Part shown: piece after piece, positions 46,549-57,845 of the stretch
Position numbering within the stretch: position 1 is the first letter of the stretch
Layout: every line of letters starts with the position of its first letter
Origin: Panaeolus papilionaceus
Taxonomy: Eukaryota; Basidiomycota; Agaricomycetes; Agaricales
DNA: 64,000 nt
Direction: 5' to 3'
Assembly: GCA_015501605.1 (NCBI GenBank)
Contig: JADNRZ010000005.1
Span: 2,480,001 to 2,544,000, forward strand
The notes under the pieces: model-generated
Seen by the model: only the letters and a program-made list of their open reading frames with translations
Databases searched by the model: none
What the model was told of the DNA's origin: nothing
Position numbers and translations under genes: made by a program

Positions 46549-48489
46549 TTCTAAAAGAATGGAAGGGGCCGTAGACGGTGTTGTTTAGTGAGAGAACGGA
46601 GTCACAGGAAAACGTTGTGAACATAGTGGAGGTCATGGTTATATAGATGTCTTCAGGGACGGTCGATGTTGGGTAGCTGTTGATGGGTAGTTGTCGTGCC
46701 TATTCATGATGCCCGGAGTTCCATGTCGTTATTACCTTTTGGTGCCCTGCGGAAGGGGAAAAAATGTTCGAGGCTGTCGAGGGGGGAAATTTTGACGTTT
46801 GTCAGGGCATCCTGGGACCTTCCAAACATCCAACCAAGAAAAATGAGGCTTGTTGATCCATAGGCGCTGTCCGTGCCTAGATACGCACTCTGATTTTACC
46901 TCACTCACTCTTTTATCTAAATATATATAGGCGCCTCCTCATTCACTACTCCATTTTTGTTCTTAAATTTTAGACGCGGAGCTAGAAGCTCCTGGTTCAT
47001 TGAGTGAGTTGATGACGCGTAATTGCGAGGCTCACGTCAACGTGCGACCCTGCACTTTTCTGTTCTCGCTTCAATGTTTTGAGTGGCCTTAGCTCCTTGG
47101 CATTCGGGTAAGCCACAAATCTTCTTGCAGTTTCATTTCGTCGTTTAAGTGTTTTCTAAGTTCGAGCTTTATCGTATGACATGAATGTGTAGTCTGTGAC
47201 GCATGTGCCTTCTCGGAAGAACGCTCCTCATTGCATTCTGAAAGTGGAACCTCGGACGGATTACACGACTTACCTGTTCTTGGAAGCCCGATGAGCACGG
47301 TCCGTTCAAGTGACGAGATTGCCCTGCCTATAAACGAAGGTATTTTTTATTCTTAAACTTCTGCTAAGTATCACGAGTTATTTGATGTAATTTCAAAGTG
47401 GATGGCTTTGCGCATTGCCTGCCTCACTGTTCATGAAATCTTGCGCGGCGACTGACTCTAATCAAAACAAAGACGCTCGCAGGAGTGCAAGGACAGCGAC
47501 ACGTTTGCTCACTACCCCTAATTTTAGATCCAGGAACGATGTTCACCCCACACTCAATCCCGAGCTGGAAAAGAATGAGAATACACTATCAAGCTCACAG
47601 GGTCAAGATTTATCTGTAGTGAAACGACATATGTCATTCAAACAAAGCCACCGTGCAAACAACGGACCAAGATCTAAAGGAAGCCCATTATACGCTCTGT
47701 TCCGCGATGTAGAGTCTTGAAGAGATGCGTGGACACGTATTGTATCTCCAAGAGAATGGCTTATCGACGTCAGATCGAAATTTAATGATGTCGATGCTCG
47801 GCGCTCATCCACAATGGCGAGCTTGTCCGTGGTAGGCCTTGCTAAATGAATATGGATTCTGAAAGGAAGACAGTGGTTAAATAATCGTCCATGTAGCTAT
47901 CGCCCTTCCGCAATACTTCGATCCGACAGCAGAAACTTTGACATATTCAAACCCGCGACGGGTGAAAAAAACCAGCGCGCTGATAGCATTGAGGTAGACC
48001 AAATGTAGACGATCCCTGCTAGATGGAGTTGGCCCTGTCTAAACCTTCTGAGTGATGTTGCAAATAGGGACTTTATCAGGATTCATATCGTTGAGACGAC
48101 AAGTTCACTTCCTGAATCGAATTAAACCTCCCAAACTTTCGTTGACGTGTACCAGGTGACTCTGATCATGCCTAATGCACTCAGATGGAGTGGAAACTGT
48201 CTGCGGCCACTGATCCCCGCTCTCAAAAAACAACCGCCGGCACCGAGGCTTATTCTTGTTCTATGCAGAATTCTTCAGCGATATCGATGATATCACAGTG
48301 CTTCTTCAACGGGCGTCTCGATCCGGCGTGTGCATTCGGAGTTGATAGACACACAAGGCGTGATTAATGAGTGAGCTCCCCGTGGGTTGACGCGGTCATT
48401 GATGCCCTGATATCGTGCGTATATAACTAGCTCATGACTATCTTCATAATAGGCTTGTCCAACCGGCATTGATTCTTCGGTCTTGAGGT
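46549..48489. other. Spacer with a plus-strand TATA-like site and minus-strand fragments
   Basis: tatatatata at about 46920 is followed by a C/T-rich leader on the plus strand, but the ATG behind it opens only 26 codons. On the minus strand at 47330-47089 lies a P-loop-like fragment (listed separately). Frames at 47603-47860 (minus) and 47415-47720 (plus) overlap. Neither begins with ATG or matches a family. Confidence 0.45.
47089..47331 (-). pseudogene. P-loop-like fragment (GLPRTGKS)
   Basis: After a good acceptor (ttatag at 47332) the minus strand reads GRAISSLERTVLIGLPRTGKS. The last eight residues fit the Walker A pattern GxxxxGK[ST], and the preceding hydrophobic strand is typical of P-loop GTPases. 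The frame then runs on as hydrophilic sequence to TAG/TAA at 47089 without G2 or G3 motifs. A 36 nt GT-AG segment directly after the motif is a multiple of three, so the frame is the same whether spliced or not. It is either a relic or chance. Confidence 0.3.
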
Positions 48490-49224
48490 ATGGCTGATTC
48501 AGAACAACTCGTACATAAGCTCCGCCTCGCACTCGGCGTTGTCGGTACCGCCTTTGGAATCATTCTTATCGCGCTGCTATGGTTGGCTTGCCATCTATGT
48601 TGTGCAAGGTTGAAATCAAAATACAGGCCACATGTCGACTCACCTGCGATGATCTATTGTCCATCGTCAGCTCATTTAACATCACCATATGCATCCTCCG
48701 ATACAAAAATACCATATACAGGGTCGCGTTTCTCCCTGGAACACAGAACCTCACCAACAACACCGACGCACCTCGGTGGATACAGTTACTCTGAGCAAGA
48801 GTGTCAAACAACGACGACATCGCCAACGACGACAGCCGCGTCGTGTCAGGGTTACTCCCAGTATACTTCACCGAAAGATCCCAACATGACATCAAACTCT
48901 GTGATCATGAACACCCCTGGAGCTCCTCAGCCTGTTCGCCTCCAATACCACCCACCAGACATGAGTTACGGGTCCGATCCACCACTCGAATGTATCCTGC
49001 CTCATCGATCCGATACGCGTCCTGCGAAGAGACATTCCTCGTATACACCCATACGTGCGAATGCGGTCTCTTACTACCACGCAGCTGATTCTGTTGTCGG
49101 CACTGTGCCACGACCCATGAGCACGATAAGTGTTATGCCGGATTTGAGATTTGGGGGACCGAAGCTGGGTTTGGTGTCGAATGGGGAGGAAGAGTATTCG
49201 AGAAGAGGTAATGAGAGTGTTTGA
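48490..49224 (+). CDS. Single-pass membrane protein of unknown family
   Basis: Single exon, 244 aa. After MADSEQLVHK comes one strong hydrophobic helix (about residues 11-37, LALGVVGTAFGIILIALLW) with a CHLCC cluster at its inner edge that could be palmitoylated. A long Ser/Thr/Pro/Tyr-rich tail follows, with repeats of SPTT and PY-like patches. There is no cleavable signal peptide. The tail is likely cytosolic and disordered. I recognise no domain. It converges with the gene at 49587. Confidence 0.6.
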   Translation: MADSEQLVHKLRLALGVVGTAFGIILIALLWLACHLCCARLKSKYRPHVDSPAMIYCPSSAHLTSPYASSDTKIPYTGSRFSLEHRTSPTTPTHLGGYSYSEQECQTTTTSPTTTAASCQGYSQYTSPKDPNMTSNSVIMNTPGAPQPVRLQYHPPDMSYGSDPPLECILPHRSDTRPAKRHSSYTPIRANAVSYYHAADSVVGTVPRPMSTISVMPDLRFGGPKLGLVSNGEEEYSRRGNESV

Positions 49225-49586
49225 GGTCACGGGTACGATGGAGGGTCACAGCTCACTACTGCACTACTTACTGGTCGTAAAAAGAAAACTTGGATGCGTT
49301 TGTACTAGAACGAATCATTACATTTGCATAGTTATATTCATGATTTACGATTTCCGCTATGAGGGCCCTTACATGATGTCACCTCAGCTTTATGCTGATA
49401 TCGAGGCATAATCAATTCGTTGAGTCCGCCTTGGCGCTCAAATTATAGAGGTTTTGTCGAGGAAATCAGTAACATTCGATTCACTGTCTCTCGTGTTGAA
49501 GATTATATCGAGTCGCAATTAATCAACCTAGTTCAACGAATGGATATGTACCAACACTCGAAATACTATCTAACACCAATGCACGC
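49225..49586. other. Convergent 3' spacer
   Basis: Shared 3' region of two convergent genes. Nothing further is seen. Confidence 0.5.
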
Positions 49587-50277
49587 TCAGAAATTATGTA
49601 AGTAATCCCCAACAAAGTTCTTCGCAATGCTCCCAACTTGATCACCAATGGCGCCGTACCCGAAGGACTTGGCGAGCTCCTGGGCTTTGGTGGCACTCGT
49701 AGATCCGACAGCGGTTTCGATGAAACGGTGCTGTAGAGTGTCGTTCGAGGGTCAGTCAATCAAGACGTGGTGGAAAGGAGCATATGGGAGAGAAGAAACC
49801 CACCTGGTATGGTTTACGCTCCTTGTCGTGATACACGACGAAGCGGAGCTCGCCTGCTGCGTTCTTTTGGCCGTATTGGAGGTGGTTGCCAACTTTCAAT
49901 TTATAGCCCTCTATGAAGATGTGGGTCAAACAGTTAATCAGTGACGGTTTCATAGATCGTACCTCCTGGCAGGAGCTGCCCGACACGGGTGACATGATTC
50001 GGGTTAGCGCTGGTGCTGGTCTTGTAGTACTCAGCAGCGATGAAGAATGGGAATTGAGTGCCTGTATCGCTCAATGTCAGTAACCTTTCCTCGACCTCAG
50101 GATAATTTTACACAAAGATCGCTTACCAGTCGTGATATTGTCGGCAGTGACGAGATAATAATCAGCATTGCGAGTGGCGAGGTTTTGGCTCCAGGTGATG
50201 TGGAAGAGCTTGTTGGCAGCCTCAGCGTCGAACAAGGGGATAAGGATTTCGTTTCCGGATTCGACTGGTGCAGGCAT
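49587..50277 (-). CDS. Small four-exon orphan protein (166 aa)
   Basis: Exons 50277-50127, 50061-49963, 49910-49804 and 49730-49587 sum to 501 nt and keep one frame, with four consistent splice sites at each end. The protein begins MPAPVESGNEILIPLFDAEA, has no signal peptide or membrane segment, and contains FPFFIAAEYYKT, YKLKVGNHLQYGQKN, LRFVVYHDKERKPYQ and ends ...FVGDYLHNF. The alternating hydrophobic pattern suggests a small mixed beta fold of the kind found in short basidiomycete orphans. I recognise no family and propose no function. The intact frame across three introns is strong evidence that it is a real gene. Confidence 0.7.
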
Positions 50278-52619
50278 TATGATGGTTGAGTACGAGACGG
50301 TAGAGGAGTCAAGTGCTTGTTGGGTTGAGGTAAGGGTAAGCTGGTCTTTATATGATTTGTGGGGGTTAAAGGTATCAGGGCAAAGTTTTCTGTGACATTA
50401 GATACGAAGGATTGCATCACGGAGAATTTAGGACAAATATTTCCATCTGTATAGAGGGAAAAAAGCGACGACAAGGAAGTTTATTTTTTCAAAAAAAAAC
50501 ATAAAAATTAACAACAGGACGAATGCAGAGAAAGCGCACAGAACGATTACTGACGATGACAGGGGCGATGATACCGACTGAAGCACATCGCGGTTTCAAG
50601 GACTGAACTTGGGAGTATAGATATGTCGTAATTATTAAGACAGTGATTAGGAAATATGCGCAAAATAATTCCCAGAGCAGGGGTAGTCACGATCTCGAGC
50701 TTAAAATAGTTCATCACCTTCTAGTTCAGACCTCAGATTCAAACTACGTCGCCAATACTTCTAGCTGAAAGCTAATCAAGCACGGAAGGTGGAGGTGGAG
50801 GTTTTGGTGATAGTGAGATGCCGAGATCGTCTAGGTATTGCTAAGCGTTGCATGGATCTTTACGTGGGGTTCAATGCAGCGTGTTGTTAACCGTGAACCT
50901 GTGAGTGGGCGATGCTCTGCGGTATATTGTACTTGATTATATGGTATCAGTAGTTTATTCAGCGCTTCTAATGCTACAACTGCTCTGCGGTATACTCCGT
51001 CTACATAGGAGCAGTCATTCGACAGTGGCCTGCGGGGTATTGCTGAGAAATAGATGCGGTGAGCTCAGACGAAGTTCAAACGGCAACACGTTGCAGACAG
51101 GTGATTACCCAGTGAGAAGTATCCACTCCACAATACTACCATAGCATCTCTAAACTTAGCGGTTATTGCGCGGGGCCGACTGCTGTATCCCAGAAGCAGG
51201 GATCACTGGACGAAGAAAGGCACCAGAAAGGCAAGTCGGGTTGCCGGATCTAACATCACTCCATCAATGATGGAATTACACGATCACGTGCAAGGTTGAA
51301 GGAGCCTCACGTCGACCTCGAGGCAGCGATGAATGTTCATCATAAAGAGCACTGCGAATGGGATCCCACCCCCCGCCCCGCAAGTCTCAGTCGTCTCTTG
51401 AATGTCTTGCTCTTCCTGCTTTCTTCCCATTGTTTCCCGTCCTTCCTCCCCACTCCTCTCCCCGCGCAGTAACGATATGATTATGAATGAATGAAGGAAT
51501 GACGATGATGACAAGTTCTCGGCTATAGTAGGGTGCTGATGATAGCTGAATCTGATATATGACCGTGAACAAGGAACCATCGTGTACGTTTTGGGGAACG
51601 GAATAGGAAATGAAGGGGGGAAAGTTTGGGTGCGTGCTCGGCGACCTGTTTATTGTTTTTTTGTGTGTGGTTTGGAGGAGGTCGAGTTTGTCTCGTTGAT
51701 TTCCCTAAAAGATCGAAGCGATTTCGTTATTATTGACTGGACGTTGGGGCTTTACTTCATGTCCGGCGAGAATATCGGCGTTACATACACCTGTTTTTCA
51801 CTTGGCTTGTTATTTTACCTTATTGATGTAAAACTTTTTTTCTTTTTTTCTTGCATGACAGAAATGACAGATGTCGACACTTTACTTTACTTCACTTCAA
51901 AATGATGTCGTCAAGGCCTCACTATGAGCGTTCGGCAGCGAGCGAAGAGGGATGCGTCAAAGGTGGATGCCGCGGGAAGGATTAGGGTAAATGGGACATC
52001 CAAGTGGCGCGCGTTCTGCTCTGCTCCCAACGCTTAACACGGGTCCGCGCGTGCCGCGCCTGGAATTCCGCCCTTGTCCTCGCCTTCTCTCAGGGTTGGG
52101 CTAGGGCATGTTATATGGGCCCGAACCAATTAAGCACGTCGAGGGTGGACCGGGTTTCTATGGGTTCGGTCGAGTCCCGTCCCAACAATCCATCTTTTAC
52201 ATCTATTTCTGTTTGCATCGGGTGACTGGGGAGTGATTGTTGTGGATGTTACACGTATACAAGTGAGTTTTACAACATCTTAGGAATTTGCAACTCCATG
52301 AAGCAGTTTTTGACCGCGCTCTTGAATTGTAGTTACAAGCCGGTTGTGTACGAATCCCGCCGTGCGAGGTGTAGCGTGATAATCTATATCTAGCTGTACC
52401 CCTCATGATCGTGTGCGTCACATCGAATCGAGTATCCTATGCCCAAGGCGGTGTTGTCAGTCAGAGTGAGTGTTAATTCTTTAACTGCGTTGCTGCGTTG
52501 TTGACGCGATCATGAAAAGTCTGTGTAACAAGTCATTTTAATTGAACCCAAGGTCTGTAAGCCCCGTAACTCCATTTGGTGTATTGTTGATTTGATTCAG
52601 TAATAGTCAGTCGTGTTGC
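50278..52619. other. Gene-poor spacer
   Basis: About 2.3 kb. Three imperfect copies of a ctctgcggtata-like string fall within 50,913-51,045. C/T-rich and then T-rich tracts lie at 51360-51480 and 51640-51860. No supported gene. Confidence 0.5.
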
Positions 52620-52630
52620 CATATATACTA
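52620..52630 (+). promoter_or_regulatory. TATA-like box of DUF6699-like copy 7
   Basis: catatatacta lies 110-120 bp before the ATG at 52740 and is followed by a C/T/A-rich leader. Confidence 0.5.
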
Positions 52631-52739
52631 AACCCTTCGACCTGCCTTGGCTCCGTTCATTCCCTTCTTCCATACAACATCCATCTACAACACCGACTTT
52701 CATCTTTTCATCGTTATCGTTATCACCAACAACAGCAGC

Positions 52740-53456
52740 ATGAGCGGATACAAACGAGTTCACTTTTCAAACCACAACTACGTTTACGAAGAACCAACAC
52801 CGCCTTCGCCGTCGCTCACAGCGTCTTCAATTCCATCCTCATCATCACCAGAATTGCCGTCGCCGCCTCCTGAGCAGTTCGGCTATAGACCGTCTATCTT
52901 CCAGCCCTCACCATACGCTCGACACCACACCTCACTAGACCCATACGATATTCCTCTCCCCAAGCCCGTTCAAATTCACTTTTTGCTCGCATACCAACCC
53001 TACACCGAGCCAGCGGTCGTCTACGACTTCACGCTTCCTCCGACGACAATTAGCGGGCAATTCCCGCTTGAGACCCTCCATGAACCGGCGACAGCCCCCG
53101 CTCAGAAGCGTCTCACTATCATTTGTCCGCTCCTGCAAGACGAGATCGAGGTAATGCCATCGTCGACTCTTCCAGACGCAGTCGTGACAGTCCTCGACAT
53201 CCTCAACACCGTCCATCGCCAACTCCGACTTCAAATTAAACACCGCGAGTACGCTGACCTCCCTGAGGGCGAGATCAGGAACAGCGTAGACAGGGCGTAT
53301 TATGGACGCTGCTCGAGGATTTTGGACCCTGAGGCGAGGAGGAGAGAGGAGGGTAAAGGGATTAAGAAGCTGGATTTGTTGATGGGGAAGAACTATTTCT
53401 CGGGGTTGAGTGGGACGCTCAGTGGGCCCGATGTCTGGGAGCTGAACGTCTCATGA
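52740..53456 (+). CDS. DUF6699-like protein, subfamily B, copy 7, with N-terminal KRVHF motif
   Basis: Single exon, 238 aa from ATG 52740. The frame extends upstream only through non-ATG codons. It starts MSGYKRVHFSNHNYVYEEP, then a Pro/Ser-rich linker, VQIHFLLAY, VVYDFTLPP, LHEPATAPAQKRLTIICP, VVTVLDILNTVHRQLRLQI, EIRNSVDRAYYGRCSRI, GIKKLDLLMGKNYFSGLSG and DVWELNVS. It combines the subfamily B head (KRVxF) with a D-V-W ending like subfamily A, which supports one family for all seven copies. Function is unknown. Confidence 0.75.
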   Translation: MSGYKRVHFSNHNYVYEEPTPPSPSLTASSIPSSSSPELPSPPPEQFGYRPSIFQPSPYARHHTSLDPYDIPLPKPVQIHFLLAYQPYTEPAVVYDFTLPPTTISGQFPLETLHEPATAPAQKRLTIICPLLQDEIEVMPSSTLPDAVVTVLDILNTVHRQLRLQIKHREYADLPEGEIRNSVDRAYYGRCSRILDPEARRREEGKGIKKLDLLMGKNYFSGLSGTLSGPDVWELNVS

Positions 53457-54899
53457 GCGAAAAGCGCTCTGTAAGGTCGGCAGCGGGTGTGTTAGAGCGC
53501 TGCCGACCGCTGGCTGACGCCTCCAGTGCCTGGACGACGTCGCCGTATCGCCGTGGCTGGTACTCCTTGTGTTCTTGCTAGGAGACGAGTCAGGCGACCA
53601 CTCAAAAAATACCCCTTGTTCTTTTCACTTGACACTTTTGGTGTCTGTCGTGGAAGACGTTTATGCTTTCCGATATTCCGTTCTCGCCTTTTCCGTTTTG
53701 AGGGGGGGCGAGGATGTATACGTTACTTTCTGCTTCATTTCCCTCGTTGTGTCTGTCACGGTCTCATTTTTCCGTTTTTCACCATGCATTCCGTCCATCT
53801 CTCCGTTTATCTTCTGCGTTACTTGGGTCCCATCATCGTCATGCCACCTTTCATATTCATCATCACATTGCTCACCGACAGCCGCATCACCACTTGTACG
53901 AACACCCCACTCATATTACCTTTCCACCATGCCATGCCACATGTATACCTGTATCCTAATCGCTGTTCGTATTCCTTTCCCTTCCCGTTCTCATCTCCTT
54001 CTCTGTCGCATCCATTCTGTATCCCTCTTCTTCCACTCAATAAGCCAATTACGCATCCATTCACTCACTCATCCGCATTGACCCATTTTTCCGCGTTATG
54101 AAGATCATATGCATACTTTCCTCTTCTTTTTCCTTCTCCTTCCCCATCTCTTTCATAGACGCTCGGTAGAGCACGTATGCTTCCTTTTATTTCTCTTCTC
54201 CTCTCGTTTTTACCTTTATTCTTCATTCATATTCACCCCCGCTTCTTTTCCTTCTCCATCTAGTTCCTCCCGCCCGCGCATTCACGTTCTTACTTTATTC
54301 TTACTTACTTGTCTTCTTCTCTTTGCCCACGCTTGCGCCACAAGAACCGGGAAGACGCTATTTTTTGTCTCAACTCGTTCTATTCATTCCATCCCATTCA
54401 CTTCCCTCAGTCTTACTGACTCGTCGCATGCATACTTTTAGTTACTTACATTACATACCCTTGCCCTAGTTGCCTTTCCCATACGCATACCCATCCGCTT
54501 TCCTTTTCTATTTTTTCTCGGCACCATTTCGGAATCCCACCGAATCCCCCCTCGCTCAAGCACACGCTCGTTTTACCCCAAATTGGCACGCGCCCGCGCG
54601 GCGGACCGCACTTGACCTCTTCCTGGGTCGGTTTTGCCTTTTTGGGTGTTGTTCGATTGACGTGCTGATGATTCAGTTTGTTTCTCGTCCCCTCCTCTTT
54701 TTCTCGTGATCGAAAAGCGCGGAGATTTAATTGGAGACGTGGAGAGTCTGCAGAGCAAGTGGACATCCGAGATGGGCTTCTGCCGAGTTTGGTTCTCAGG
54801 CGGGTTATTCGTCGTCCCGTCGTTTTTCTTTTCCCCTTTTTCCTCCTTTATTTTTTAGTTTTTGATTGGTTTGGGCATCATGCTCATTGGTATGTGTAG
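53457..54899 (+). other. Long pyrimidine-rich non-coding tract
   Basis: Between about 53,600 and 54,870 the plus strand is heavily T+C, with many tct/ctt runs. The open frames inside (for example 53526-54101) encode only F/S/L/P/H-rich text, which is what such composition gives by chance. Pyrimidine-rich tracts mark fungal transcript starts, but 1.3 kb is very long and no plus-strand gene follows within 3 kb. It may be an extended 3' UTR or a non-coding transcript. Confidence 0.5.
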
Positions 54900-57845
54900 G
54901 TAGTTTATCCATAGTCCCCAAAAGTATCCCCGTAGGTAGTACAAAATTTTGAAAGAATGTAAAAAGTGTATTATAGCTCTCTTATACCTTACTGCGCTCA
55001 TGGACGCTCGCTTAGATCTCGGTCGTTATACAACATTATGATACATACTTCCATTGACATACATATGATCAATCAATGCACAGTTCTATGATTCATTGCA
55101 AGTTGTAAAATTTCGAGGGTCGGATCCTCAGCGTTTTAGAATTCGCTACAAACATCATTTAGGAAGTATAACTTGAATCCGTCCGCATCAGCCTCTGAGA
55201 TAGCTCAGTGAGTCAGTGTAGACATCTAGAATACTTCAATTACGAAGAACGGGTACAGAGAAGTCTTAACAAGGATATGAACATTCTGTACTCACGCTAT
55301 GACTCCAATCGAGTCGTGTGGGGTCAGCGGAAGGTCACGTTTTCGGATTGGGACTCTGGAGCATGAGAGTGAGCAAGATCATACGATACCTCCTGAGATG
55401 AGATAGAGGAAACTGCGCTGCTGTGGGTATGAGGAATATAGCTATGATTTAGAGTTTGGACGTTCAATGAGCACTTTGGTCGTGCGAGCTGTGTGTGTGT
55501 ATGTCTAATACCTATTCTCTCTACAGTGCTATCTATGCACTGACATACTTCATGAGTTTGCATGTTTTACTCAGAGACGCAGTACGTATACAATTGGATT
55601 GGAGATACAGCGCTCGCGAATACTTCCAAACATGTATATTCGGGTTGGCTTTAGTGGTAAGTGAGTAATCAAGCGTAAGCAAGTCAGTAAGCAAGTAAAA
55701 TAAACCAAGATGTCAATGGGGTTGGAATGGAGCACAAGAGTTCGGTGTCGAACATCGAAAGACGAACGAAAAAAAAGTTACTCAAAGAGGAATACCTAAA
55801 TTGGGAATGCCGCCCCGATGGTGAGGTTCGGAGGGGCTCGGCTGGGGATGGGTAAATTGGGAGTTCTTGCTTTGTTCGTGACGTGGGTAAAACTAAGGTG
55901 AAGTGGATAAGATGAGACTGCGTATGTACTTACTTATGAATGTACCCCTGGAAGAACGGGGGTTGGAAGTTGGGACTCAGCGGCTGCGAGCAAGGCTGTT
56001 TGGAGGAAGAAAAAAAAGAGAATTGAGTCCGAGGCGGTGTGGATGTGTAGAGCACTGACGGGATGAATGAAGAAATAAAAGCTTGAAAGTCGAACGACCG
56101 ACGAATGAATACGTATGTGGTGCGTTGAATTGAATTGAGTATACTTACTTTTTGAGAACAGGTGATGCGTGATGATACAGATGCTCTGTTGGGGAGATGG
56201 TGATGATGCGCTTGGGTTGAGGGTATACTCTCTTTTTTCTTTTTTTTTTCTTGCCAGCTGGCCGACTATGTAAAGTAAGACTTTCGATTTACCGAAATTA
56301 ACTGTACCGGAAACTTTGATTGGAAAAGCGACGCGAGGCGTTCGCCGAAGTTTACCTTTTTTTCTTTCTATGGTTGCGTAGAGGAAGGATAGAAGAGTCG
56401 CGTATCGTTGAGGCGACGGCGACGGCCTAATTAGAAGCTCGCGTGCGCTTGTTGTGTGAGTTGATCAATTGCCGCAGTGCGTAGGCGTGATACGACTAGA
56501 TAGGAGACGTTAATCAATTGAAACTGTGGTTGGAGTTCTATTTATGAGTTTATCGTGTGTTATATTGATTAGGAACACACGTTGGGTTGTGTCGACGTCA
56601 TGAGTGGTTGAGGATGGCCGTAGCGCTTATGCTGAGTTTGGACATACCGTGTTCGATTGGTTTATAATTAATTTTATCAAAGACAGATAGATTACTTTAC
56701 TCTGAAGCTTGCACTCTAAATTCTTGCATTGTTCGACATATATGGCTCTTGCCAGTATGCCCGGGGTTTCTTAAACTGGGTGATATAGAGGTCGAGAGGT
56801 TCAGATGGGTATAACGTTGAGCGCATCTCGTGACCATTGACTGGGTTCTGGATAACGGCAGTAGAACATGGAAGCTCCCTCTTCTCTAGCCATACAATGA
56901 TTCTAATTATTTCCATGTATAAGATACATACTTTTACTCAAAGCTAAACACTTCATGCGTTTTCGCTGTGAATCATAAGAAGTAAATGATTCTCCTCTTA
57001 GGGATTTAATGAAATTAAAGCTGTCAAGAAGCGTGAAGGGTTCGGATTATATCTATACATCGGCACATGTGTTTGTCTAGGTGTGGAAGTTGATATCTTC
57101 TACAGAGTCCGTGTCTAGTTAGATATACCTATTGCAGCAAGCCCTTGTATTGGCGTAACCGGATTCGTAAAATCATGCTAAAACACAAACACCGAGTGCC
57201 TTCATTTCGTTATTCAAACTTATATCCGTCGGACTCGAGTGGCAGATTAGGTGACAAGGGTGGCTGGGCTGACGTTGTTTGATGCACGTTGAGTAGCCGA
57301 GTTTATTGAAAGATTGATTCTGGAATTGAATGCGTGACCACGTTGGGTGTCTCCTGAGCTTTTCACTGACTTATGCGTTTAGCTGATGCGGTGATTTGTA
57401 GATTACGTCTGAGTGAGAAGCATGGGTCACTGAGGGTAATCTAATCTTGGACCTTCTATTGTTGGATTGTATATGTTGTTTTATATAATTAGTGGTGATA
57501 TTAGTCGTAAATTGAACTCGTGCTGTTGGAAAACAAAAGAGGGGATGCGCGTGGTCGGTTGACGTCTTCGGTTGACGCTGACACATCGCGCTGACATATC
57601 TCTCAAATTTCGAAAGGAGTCTAAGAGGAACCGACGCTAGAATTTTGAGTAGTGTGATGTTTGAAATGATCATCGAAGTCGTCGGTTGAAGACATTCTTC
57701 TGAGATTGTTGTTGTCCATCAACGCATGTACGTATGATAAGGAAATTTCATTGATATTCGATCCACGACACATGTAGTTTCTGTACATCGTGTACTCACT
57801 TTCACGATGCAATTCTGTCTATCCGCATTAACCCAGACAGAGTGA
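54900..57845. other. Spacer with intron-like signals on the minus strand
   Basis: On the minus strand at 56157-56230 and 55935-55995 short exon-like blocks end in excellent donors (gtaagtata and gtaagtac). The second follows an excellent acceptor (tcctccaaacag). They contain no ATG-led frame, so if spliced they would be leader or non-coding exons. The minus frame 55324-55563 (MQTHEVCQC...) is of unknown relevance. Confidence 0.35.

Noticed and set aside
53526..54101. 191-codon plus-strand open frame
   Set aside because: The frame lies in a pyrimidine-rich tract and encodes F/S/L/H/P-rich sequence. Overlapping frames look the same, so composition explains it.
55180..55260. tRNA-like string (gatagctcagtgagtc)
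   Set aside because: It resembles a D-arm, but no acceptor stem, anticodon arm or TpsiC loop can be formed around it.
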